Shown here piece by piece: positions 1 to 5,321 of a stretch of DNA of 15,521 bases; the stretch's first letter is position 1; every line of letters starts with the position of its first letter. The DNA is taken from the NCBI GenBank assembly GCA_900552085.1, contig URYB01000024.1, forward strand, positions 1-15,521, given 5' to 3'. The position numbers and the translations under genes are program-made. The notes beneath the pieces were generated by a model that did no database searches, was not told the DNA's origin, and saw only the letters and a list, made by a program, of their open reading frames with translations. Origin of the DNA: an uncultured Lachnobacterium sp. (lineage in GTDB: Bacteria; Bacillota; Clostridia; Lachnospirales; Lachnospiraceae).

Positions 1-309
1 ACGGCCAAGTCCACCGTATCCAAGTGAAGGCTCAAGCTCAATTTCCTCAATCTCTCCGATGTTCTTTCCGGATGCCTCTAACTCGGATTTTACATCATCA
101 TAAATTCCAAGGTTGATCAGGTTATTGGATAAAAGCTTTCCAATTAAGAACTCTGCAGAAATGTAATACAGTTTCTTCTTTCCTTCGTTACTTACTTTAT
201 CTTCAGCCATCTGCTTTGTCATATCAAGCAGTGCAAAATAGATTTCTTCGTTGCTGCACTTTTCGATTGTTTTGTTATACTTCATCGATACTGCTTTTGC
301 TAATGTCAT
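1..309 (-). CDS. glgP: Glycogen/starch/alpha-glucan phosphorylase, N-terminal part (cut by window edge)
   Basis: The minus-strand reading frame is open from an ATG at 309 to the window edge and gives the first 103 residues. They contain the segment YYISAEFLIGKLLSNNLINLG and end in LEPSLGYGGLGR, both hallmarks of the N-terminal domain of GT35 alpha-glucan phosphorylases. These cytoplasmic, pyridoxal-phosphate-dependent enzymes release glucose-1-phosphate from glycogen, starch or maltodextrin. The catalytic and PLP-binding parts lie outside the window. The start is supported by a strong GGGAGG Shine-Dalgarno site just upstream. The gene is divergent from an AraC-type regulator across a 243-nt spacer with repeated motifs, so that regulator may control it (inference). 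Glycogen phosphorylase and maltodextrin phosphorylase cannot be told apart from this fragment. Confidence 0.9.
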   Translation of the reverse strand, partial: MTLAKAVSMKYNKTIEKCSNEEIYFALLDMTKQMAEDKVSNEGKKKLYYISAEFLIGKLLSNNLINLGIYDDVKSELEASGKNIGEIEEIELEPSLGYGGLGR

Positions 310-373
310 TTTTCTTTCCTCCCTAATTAAAACCTCACGGCCCCTATCCGTGTTTCATTTGATAGTCTAAGTA

Positions 374-496
374 TATTCACTTTTGCATTTTTATTCTTGT
401 CATATTCACGCAAAAACTAATACTATTCTATCATTTTTCATATACTGCACAACGGGTACTGTTATTATTCACCAATTTCATCCCCGGATAATTGGT
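374..496. promoter_or_regulatory. Divergent control region with three TATTCAC repeats and an inverted repeat
   Basis: The 243-nt spacer between glgP and the AraC-type gene holds no gene. The 7-mer TATTCAC occurs at 374-380, 403-409 and 466-472 in the same orientation; the first two copies extend to ATATTCAC. An inverted repeat ACCAATT/AATTGGT lies at 471-477 and 490-496 with a 12-nt spacer. Direct repeats like these are the usual form of AraC-family operators, so they are candidate binding sites for the adjacent regulator. I found no convincing -35/-10 pair for either gene. The functional role is inference. Confidence 0.4.
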
Positions 497-552
497 AAAT
501 AAGCACAAAAGCCGGCAAAGGAATTTACAAACAATTCTGCTTTTGCTAAGAT

Positions 553-1455
553 GTGGATATGAATATACTTGAATATGAAAATTACCATGAAAATGTAACA
601 CACGGAGATATTGTTTTTCCTTACAATACATATCTGTGCTCGATTCCGCTGGATTTTCCACGGGTACCGCTGCACTGGCATGACGAGGTGGAACTGATCT
701 ATATAAAGAAAGGACGGGGTGCTGTGACAGTGGACTTCCACCAATACAAAGTGCAGGGTCCAACACTGCTGCTCATTCTCCCCGGTCAGCTCCATTCCAT
801 TGAACAGTATGAAAATGATGCGATGGAGTACGAAAATATCATTTTTCATCCAAGCATGCTGATTTCCAAACAGGCAGACACCACCGCTACGAGTTTTCTT
901 CTGCCGCTGTTTGCAGGACAGGTTACAGTTCCCACTGTGTTCACGCCTGTCTATCCATACTACACAGATGTGGTAGCACCGATCGATGCCTGTGATGAAA
1001 TCTGTAAGACCATGCCACAGGGATATGAGCTTTATATCAAAAGCAAGCTCTACGAATTCTTCTTTATCCTGGATAACCGCTGCCGGAACTTAAGCACCAG
1101 CAAGGGAAACCGTAAAACTCTGGACAAGATAAAAGTTGTCCTCAAATATATTGAGAACAACTATATGAACCGGATTTCCATCGCCGATATTGCCACGACC
1201 GTCGATTTCTCGGAATCTCACTTTATGCGTTATTTTAAAGAAACGATGGGAACTTCCTTTGTGGATTATCTGCGCGACTATCGTCTGACGATGGCATCCC
1301 GCCTTCTGACGACATCCGATTCCGCGATTCTTGACATTGCCTCCGAGACCGGATTTGACAATCTCTCCTATTTTAACCGCGTGTTCAAAAAAAAATACGG
1401 CATGACACCACGCCAGTTCCGCTCCGAGAGTTTTCCGGATAAGGAAGACAATTAA
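553..1455 (+). CDS. AraC-family transcriptional regulator (cupin sensor plus double HTH)
   Basis: This 300-aa protein has the standard AraC architecture. The N-terminal cupin-like ligand domain (about residues 30-110) contains VPLHWHDEVELIYIKKGRG and LLILPGQLHSIE. The C-terminal AraC/XylS DNA-binding domain (about 195-295) has two helix-turn-helix units, ISIADIATTVDFSESHFMRYFKE and ILDIASETGFDNLSYFNRVFKKKYGMTP, a clear family signature. Regulators of this type often sense sugars and act locally. The divergent neighbour is glucan phosphorylase, so control of alpha-glucan use is the simplest guess, but the ligand cannot be read from sequence. An in-frame TAA at 547-549 limits the start to GTG 553 or ATG 559. 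Neither has a good Shine-Dalgarno site, so expression may be low. The stop overlaps the PAP2 stop on the other strand by a few bases. Confidence 0.9.
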   Translation: MDMNILEYENYHENVTHGDIVFPYNTYLCSIPLDFPRVPLHWHDEVELIYIKKGRGAVTVDFHQYKVQGPTLLLILPGQLHSIEQYENDAMEYENIIFHPSMLISKQADTTATSFLLPLFAGQVTVPTVFTPVYPYYTDVVAPIDACDEICKTMPQGYELYIKSKLYEFFFILDNRCRNLSTSKGNRKTLDKIKVVLKYIENNYMNRISIADIATTVDFSESHFMRYFKETMGTSFVDYLRDYRLTMASRLLTTSDSAILDIASETGFDNLSYFNRVFKKKYGMTPRQFRSESFPDKEDN

Positions 1456-1937
1456 AAGAAATATCCGGAAAAGAGCAATGCACAGACAGCTGCTGCCACA
1501 ACATCACTGATGCTGTGTACACCGGAGATCACACGGATCACCGCAATCCCTGCTGCACATACAAGCAGTGCAATCCCCATCGGCATATTGACCGGAAGAA
1601 ATACAAGTGCAATGATGGTTGCGGAGAACACATGACGGCTTGGCCAGGAATGTCCCTTCGTATCTTTTGGAATTACTGGTGGTATTCCAAACCGCTCATA
1701 AGGTCTTGGAAAGTTTAAGATTGCCCTTACAACCGTCACACAGATAAATCCGTTCATCGGATAGATGATTGCATTCGTCAGGCGAGGATCTTTGTGCCAC
1801 AACATCCAAAGCAGCAGACACGGATAGGCGATGAAAACCAGTCCGGTCAGTATTTTATTTGCCATATGTAATGACTTAGCCAGTTTCGGATTTTCACGAA
1901 ACGGCTGAGTCATTTTTATATAAGTTTCTTTTCTCAT
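1452..1937 (-). CDS. PAP2-family membrane phosphatase
   Basis: This 161-aa membrane protein has the three phosphatase motifs of the PAP2 superfamily. They are a KX6RP-type motif with Arg in place of the first Lys (RAILNFPRP), PSRH (in SWPSRHVFSAT), and RX5HX3D (RVISGVHSISD), the last two with the catalytic histidines. About five hydrophobic segments are visible. PAP2 membrane enzymes remove phosphate from lipid phosphates such as phosphatidate, phosphatidylglycerol phosphate or undecaprenyl pyrophosphate; which one applies here is unknown. The gene starts 15 nt after the lipoprotein stop and so probably shares its transcript, which begins at a predicted sigma-G promoter. That would place the enzyme in the forespore membrane (inference). 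The Shine-Dalgarno site is weak (AGAAAG), consistent with coupling to the gene upstream. It converges on the AraC-type gene with overlapping stops. Confidence 0.85.
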   Translation of the reverse strand: MRKETYIKMTQPFRENPKLAKSLHMANKILTGLVFIAYPCLLLWMLWHKDPRLTNAIIYPMNGFICVTVVRAILNFPRPYERFGIPPVIPKDTKGHSWPSRHVFSATIIALVFLPVNMPMGIALLVCAAGIAVIRVISGVHSISDVVAAAVCALLFSGYFF

Positions 1938-1952
1938 AAGTAATCGTTCTTT

Positions 1953-2375
1953 CTAACGGTTGGTTGTATTATTTGTGGTATTGTTAGTGTTATTCTTTGT
2001 ATTGTTTTTGTTTGTTGTGTTGTTCTTGGTATTGTTGTCTCCATTGGTATTGTCTGCATCATCGCCATCTACCATATCTTCCACACCATCAACCACTGCA
2101 TCACCGGCATCCTTGACACCGTCTACCACACCATCTCCGACATCTTTGATATCATCTCCAACATTATCCACATCGTTCTCTACATTGCTGCCGTTATTGG
2201 TGTTGTTTCCATTGGTAGTTCCATTGGTAGTTCCGTTGTTCGTGTCATTTGCATTAGTGTCCATCATTGTATTCTGGGTATTGTTTGTGTTGTTATCGTT
2301 TGTTCCACAAGCTGCAAACAAGCCCATGCTTCCAACTAACAGACAGCATACCATAAATAGTTTCCATTTTTTCAT
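1953..2375 (-). CDS. Asn/Thr/Asp-rich low-complexity lipoprotein, probably forespore-expressed
   Basis: This 140-aa protein begins with a lipoprotein signal peptide: a basic start (MKKWK), a hydrophobic core, and the lipobox FAAC with the lipidated Cys at 23. The mature part is low complexity. An Asn/Thr/Gly tract (about 24-63) is followed by an acidic repeat-like stretch built on Val-Gly/Asp-Asp units (VGDDIKDVGDGVVDGVKDAG and onward, about 64-105), then an Asn/Thr/Lys tail. I recognise no domain. The start has a strong AAAGGAG site. A sigma-G-type promoter lies about 35-65 nt upstream, and the PAP2 gene follows after 15 nt. It is therefore probably a membrane-anchored forespore protein, loosely like the Asn-rich spore lipoproteins of other Firmicutes, though homology to any of them is not shown. 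A 12-bp tandem duplication in the coding sequence shows that the tract can slip. Confidence 0.75.
   Translation of the reverse strand: MKKWKLFMVCCLLVGSMGLFAACGTNDNNTNNTQNTMMDTNANDTNNGTTNGTTNGNNTNNGSNVENDVDNVGDDIKDVGDGVVDGVKDAGDAVVDGVEDMVDGDDADNTNGDNNTKNNTTNKNNTKNNTNNTTNNTTNR
2207..2230. repeat. Perfect 12-bp tandem duplication inside the lipoprotein gene
   Basis: The 12-mer TTCCATTGGTAG occurs twice back to back (2207-2218 and 2219-2230). On the coding strand it adds one more Asn-Gly-Thr-Thr unit in frame. The rest of the gene is also built from short Asn/Thr codon runs, as expected for a slippage-prone coding tract. Confidence 0.8.
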
Positions 2376-2408
2376 TTTGCATATCTCCTTTTGATTATAT
2401 TACGAAGA

Positions 2409-2439
2409 TAGTATGAACGCAAACGTTTCCTTTTATGCA
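2409..2439 (-). promoter_or_regulatory. Predicted sigma-G (forespore) promoter of the lipoprotein-PAP2 pair
   Basis: On the minus strand the -35 element TGCATA (2434-2439) is followed after 18 nt by the -10 element CATACTA (2409-2415). This fits the Bacillus/Clostridium sigma-G consensus (GHATR, about 17-18 nt, CATnHTA). The -10 ends 33 nt before the lipoprotein ATG. The site shares three blocks, GTGCATAAA, TTTGCG and CATACTATCT, with the promoter in front of spoVAD, far beyond the sigma-G core. Sigma-F recognises similar sequences and cannot be excluded. Confidence 0.75.
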
Positions 2440-2496
2440 CGATATTCCAATTTACTTGAAGATTTTTCCACATTCTTTCCTGTTTCCTGACAACAT

Positions 2497-2856
2497 CTAA
2501 TGTTTTTTCATTTTTGGCTGTGTGATCAGTGATGCGATATAGGAAAAAACAAGTGCTGCCGAAAGGCCTGCTGCACAGTTCTTAAATCCCCCAAGAAAAA
2601 TTCCTAAAAATCCTTCTTTGTCTACCATTTCTTTGACACCTTTCCAGAGATTGTTTCCAAATCCAAGCAGTGGCACATTCGCTCCCGCTTTCGCCCATTT
2701 TGCAAATGGTTCATACAAACCGACTGCACCGAGCACAGCCCCCAGACATACCAGCAGGACCATGATGCGGCCCGGCATCATTTGCGTTTTTTCCATAAGG
2801 ATCTGGCAGAGTGCACAGATGGCACCGCCTACTACAAATGCAATTACATAATCCAT
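2497..2856 (-). CDS. spoVAE: Stage V sporulation protein AEb (SpoVA channel component)
   Basis: This 119-aa membrane protein matches SpoVAEb. It begins MDYVIAFVVGGAICALCQIL and carries the family segment AGANVPLLGFGNNLWKG and a glycine-rich C-terminal hydrophobic segment, with about three to four membrane spans. It is a paralogue of SpoVAC: both have the GGAIC.L.QI start and a VP..GF.N motif. SpoVA proteins form the inner forespore/spore membrane channel that imports Ca-dipicolinate during sporulation and releases it in germination. I chose ATG 2856 over a longer upstream frame because GGGAGGAG lies just before it, inside the end of spoVAD, and only 1 nt separates the spoVAD stop from this ATG, a translationally coupled arrangement. 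The length fits the family. No clear intrinsic terminator follows. Confidence 0.93.
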   Translation of the reverse strand: MDYVIAFVVGGAICALCQILMEKTQMMPGRIMVLLVCLGAVLGAVGLYEPFAKWAKAGANVPLLGFGNNLWKGVKEMVDKEGFLGIFLGGFKNCAAGLSAALVFSYIASLITQPKMKKH

Positions 2857-2857
2857 C

Positions 2858-3901
2858 TTATTCTCCTCCCGACTCAAGTACCACGCCGTGTGCGATGCCC
2901 GGTATGCTCTGTCCTTCATTGAAACTTACGGTAGACAGAAGGGCGCCCGTTGGCACAAACAGCATTCTTTTCATAGTTTTGTCCTGCAGCCTCGGAAGAA
3001 AATGCGCGCTCAGTGTCGATGCCGCACAGCCACATCCCGAGCCACCGGATCCGGTTCCCTGTGTTTTGTTATCATAAATCAGCATTCCACAATCCTGATG
3101 GACTTTGCTGATGTCATACCCTTTTTTGTTAAGCAGATCTATGAGTATCTCATGTCCGACTTCTCCCAGATCTCCTGTGACAATTGCATCATAATCTTCA
3201 GGCTGCCGGTCAAAGTCGGTCAGATTCTGTGCAATAAGTTCTGCCGCTGCCGGTGCCATGACAGCTCCCATGTTCATGGAATCTTTGATGCCATAGTCAA
3301 CGATCTTTCCGGTCGTGACACCGGCGATTTTTGCAAGTACTTTATCTGTGTTTTCATCCTTTTGCTTTTTTGCAGATGCCAGAATAAAAGCGCCCGCTCC
3401 GGTAACTGTCCATGTTGCAGAAACCGGGCGCTGGTTCGCATATTCGAGTGGGAAACGAAACTGCTTTTCCGCGCTTGCAAAATGACTCGAAGTAACCGCC
3501 GCCACATGATCCGCATACCCGGCAGCAACCGTCATGGAGGACAATGCAAGTGCTTCTCCACAGGTCGAGCATGCACCATACAAACCAAATAGAGGAATTT
3601 CAAATGTCTTTAATCCGAAGGAAGATGCTATCAGCTGTCCGAGAAGATCTCCCGCAAAAAGATAGCGCATGTCCTCCGGCTTTTTGTCCGCCTTGCCCAA
3701 GGCAAGTGTCAATGCCTCCTGCTGCAGACTGCTCTCTGCCGCCTCCCAGGTATCCTGTCCAAACTTGTCATCCGAACCGATGCAGTCAAATTCTTCTGCC
3801 AACGGCCCTTCTCCCTCTTTTGTACCAACCACCGATGCTGTTCCAATAATAAAAGGAGCCTCTGAAAAACAGAGACTCCCTTTTCCAATTTGCTGGTTCA
3901 T
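2858..3901 (-). CDS. spoVAD: Stage V sporulation protein AD (dipicolinate-binding, thiolase-fold)
   Basis: This 347-aa protein is a full-length SpoVAD, the soluble, peripheral SpoVA component that binds dipicolinic acid and has a thiolase/ketoacyl-synthase-like fold. Typical segments are FIIGTASVVGTKEGEGPL near the start, LFGLYGACSTCGEALAL (about 105-120) at the position of the thiolase active-site Cys, and a Gly/Cys-rich GTGSGGSGCGCAAS stretch (about 282-297). Family members bind dipicolinate rather than performing thiolysis. The ATG has an AAAGGAGAG site. The gene pairs with spoVAE downstream, but its usual upstream partner spoVAC is about 10.4 kb away. A sigma-G-type promoter lies between apt and this start. 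Confidence 0.95.
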   Translation of the reverse strand: MNQQIGKGSLCFSEAPFIIGTASVVGTKEGEGPLAEEFDCIGSDDKFGQDTWEAAESSLQQEALTLALGKADKKPEDMRYLFAGDLLGQLIASSFGLKTFEIPLFGLYGACSTCGEALALSSMTVAAGYADHVAAVTSSHFASAEKQFRFPLEYANQRPVSATWTVTGAGAFILASAKKQKDENTDKVLAKIAGVTTGKIVDYGIKDSMNMGAVMAPAAAELIAQNLTDFDRQPEDYDAIVTGDLGEVGHEILIDLLNKKGYDISKVHQDCGMLIYDNKTQGTGSGGSGCGCAASTLSAHFLPRLQDKTMKRMLFVPTGALLSTVSFNEGQSIPGIAHGVVLESGGE

Positions 3902-3959
3902 ACAATCTCTCCTTTCTGCCTGCCAGAACTTAACATTCTGCCAACTTTCAATTTGGAGA

Positions 3960-3989
3960 TAGTATGTCGCAAACCAGATTATTTATGCA
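3960..3989 (-). promoter_or_regulatory. Predicted sigma-G (forespore) promoter of spoVAD-spoVAE
   Basis: On the minus strand the -35 element TGCATA (3984-3989) is followed after 17 nt by a -10 element CATACTA (3960-3966), an essentially ideal sigma-G promoter. The -35 overlaps the apt stop codon (3983-3985). The -10 ends 58 nt before the spoVAD ATG. This explains how spoVAD-spoVAE can be expressed in the forespore although separated from the other spoVA genes. Blocks shared with the site at 2409-2439 support both calls. Confidence 0.8.
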
Positions 3990-4507
3990 CCTTCAAACTG
4001 TACAACCGAATCCACTTTGTAATCGGAAAGGACATCACGTCCGTTAAGATCACTCAGCTCGATCAAAAACAGTGCTTCCACAACTTCGCCGCCCAGCTCT
4101 TCGACCAGTTCTGCAGCAGCTTTCATGGTTCCACCGGTTGCAATCAGATCATCCAAAAGAACCACTTTGTCGCCTTTTTTGATTGCATCCTTGTGAATCT
4201 CGATGGTTGCTGTTCCGTACTCTAAATCATAGGTCTTAGAAACCGTTTCACATGGAAGTTTTCCTTTCTTGCGAATTGGAACAAATGGCTTATGAAGCAG
4301 ATAAGAAAGTGGCATACCAAAAAGGAATCCACGGGATTCTGCACCTGCGATCACATCAAAATCCACGCCCTCTAATTTCTTTGCAAGCTCATCAATTGCA
4401 AGCTTAAGTCCATCTGCGTCCTGCAGAATACTTGTCACATCACGGAATATAATTCCCTTCTCCGGGAAATCCGGAATATTTCGAATGTACTCTTTTAATT
4501 CTTTCAT
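3983..4507 (-). CDS. apt: Adenine phosphoribosyltransferase
   Basis: This 174-aa cytoplasmic enzyme is a typical Apt: adenine plus PRPP gives AMP plus pyrophosphate, the adenine salvage reaction. The N-terminal segment IPDFPEKGIIFRDVTSIL is diagnostic. AGAESRGFLFG (about 63-73) and the PRPP-binding motif VVLLDDLIATGGTM (about 120-133) are intact. The start is ATG 4507, preceded by AGAGGG; an upstream in-frame TTG at 4525 adds six residues with no ribosome site and was not used. Length and motifs indicate a functional enzyme. It has its own sigma-A-type promoter and sits between trmO and spoVAD. Its 3' end overlaps the -35 box of the spoVAD promoter, so apt is unlikely to be functionally tied to sporulation. 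Confidence 0.95.
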   Translation of the reverse strand: MKELKEYIRNIPDFPEKGIIFRDVTSILQDADGLKLAIDELAKKLEGVDFDVIAGAESRGFLFGMPLSYLLHKPFVPIRKKGKLPCETVSKTYDLEYGTATIEIHKDAIKKGDKVVLLDDLIATGGTMKAAAELVEELGGEVVEALFLIELSDLNGRDVLSDYKVDSVVQFEGA

Positions 4508-4548
4508 AATGTCCCTCTCAATCAAGAAATTTATTGTATCTAAGCCTC

Positions 4549-4577
4549 ATTATAGAACTTTCTGTCTGCAATCGCAA
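4549..4577 (-). promoter_or_regulatory. Predicted sigma-A promoter of apt
   Basis: On the minus strand TTGCGA (4572-4577, four of six to consensus) is followed after 17 nt by a perfect TATAAT (4549-4554), 41 nt upstream of the apt ATG. A modest 7-bp hairpin (GTCTGTA/TGCAGAC, counting one G-T pair) overlaps the -35 side and has no following T run, so it is not a convincing terminator for trmO. Confidence 0.65.
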
Positions 4578-4613
4578 GCTACAGACTGTCGCATTTGTCC
4601 ATGAACCGTACAT

Positions 4614-5312
4614 CTATTTTATCGGTTTCCATCCGTTTTCCGCCCGCCGGGTCACATCCTTTACCGTCAGGACATCATTTTGGAAAACAAAGCGGATATC
4701 GTAAGCATCGAATGCCATGCCATAAATGTAATCCGGCTTTTTGTTGTATGCCGCCCGCGGGTCCTGTGTCAGCACTTCGATTGCTGCCTCCTGCAATGTT
4801 TCCGGGATTCTTGAAAGAAGTTCCGGCGGGAAATCTACCTCCACCCGGTCAGACTGATGACGGTCCGCAAATCCCCCCTTTGCATCCGGATGCGCATCCG
4901 CATAAGGCAGATAAGGTTTGATATCATAAATCGGTGTCCCATCTAATAAATCCACCCCCGAAACCACCAAAATGGGACCATCCTTCTCATCGATCCGCAC
5001 CTCTTCGAGCTTTACACAGGAAAGACCAATGGAATTCGGTCGAAATGGAGACCTTGTTGCAAACACGCCTTTTTTCTCTTTCCCGCCGAGCCGCGGTGGT
5101 GCTACCGTAGCATGAAAAGTATCCTGCTTTGCCCTTGAGAATTCCCATAAAAGCCACAGATGCGAAAATTCTTCGATTCCTTTTACTGCATCCGGATTGC
5201 GGAATTTCGGCTCAAAAACAATGAGTCATTTTGCATTTGCGGCCAATCCACTCTGTCTGGGGATTCCGAACTTTTCCGGAAACGGGGTGTGAATACGTGC
5301 AATATATTCCAT
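4614..5312 (-). pseudogene. trmO: tRNA m6t6A37 methyltransferase TrmO (YaeB/TsaA family), interrupted by an in-frame TGA
   Basis: The frame from ATG 5312 to the stop at 4614 covers 232 codon positions, the normal length for TrmO, which methylates the t6A base at tRNA position 37 using S-adenosylmethionine. Recognisable segments are HTPFPEKFGIPRQSGL (8-23), IVFEPKFRNPDAVKGIEEFS (31-50), HLWLLWEFS (51-59), the family signature GVFATRSPFRPNSIGLS (82-98), and DPRAAYNKKPDYIYG near the C-terminus. Codon 29 (5226-5228) is TGA, between AANAK and LIVFEP, with no frameshift: homology continues in the same frame on both sides. One base change from GGA (Gly, plausible there) would explain it. A GTG at 5066 could restart translation but would lose the N-terminal part of the SAM-binding domain. 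The start has an AGGGGG site and lies 9 nt after the gene upstream. Either the gene is a recent pseudogene or the base is a sequence error. Confidence 0.85.
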
Positions 5313-5321
5313 ATTTTCCCC

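Noticed and set aside
1960..2394. Plus-strand 144-aa open frame rich in Val, Leu, Ser and Phe
   Set aside because: It is the exact antisense of the low-complexity lipoprotein gene; its composition comes from reversed Asn/Thr/Asp codons and it has no ribosome site.
2420..2431. AAACGTTT palindrome in the lipoprotein promoter as a catabolite-response site
   Set aside because: It does not match the cre consensus well and lies entirely in the variable spacer of the sigma-G promoter; it is absent from the twin promoter.
2497..2919. Longer spoVAE start at 2919
   Set aside because: The extra 21 residues overlap spoVAD and have no ribosome site, whereas ATG 2856 has GGGAGGAG and gives the family length.
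4614..5066. trmO read as a complete 150-aa gene starting at GTG 5066
   Set aside because: Clear TrmO homology continues upstream in the same frame to ATG 5312; the only barrier is the TGA at codon 29.
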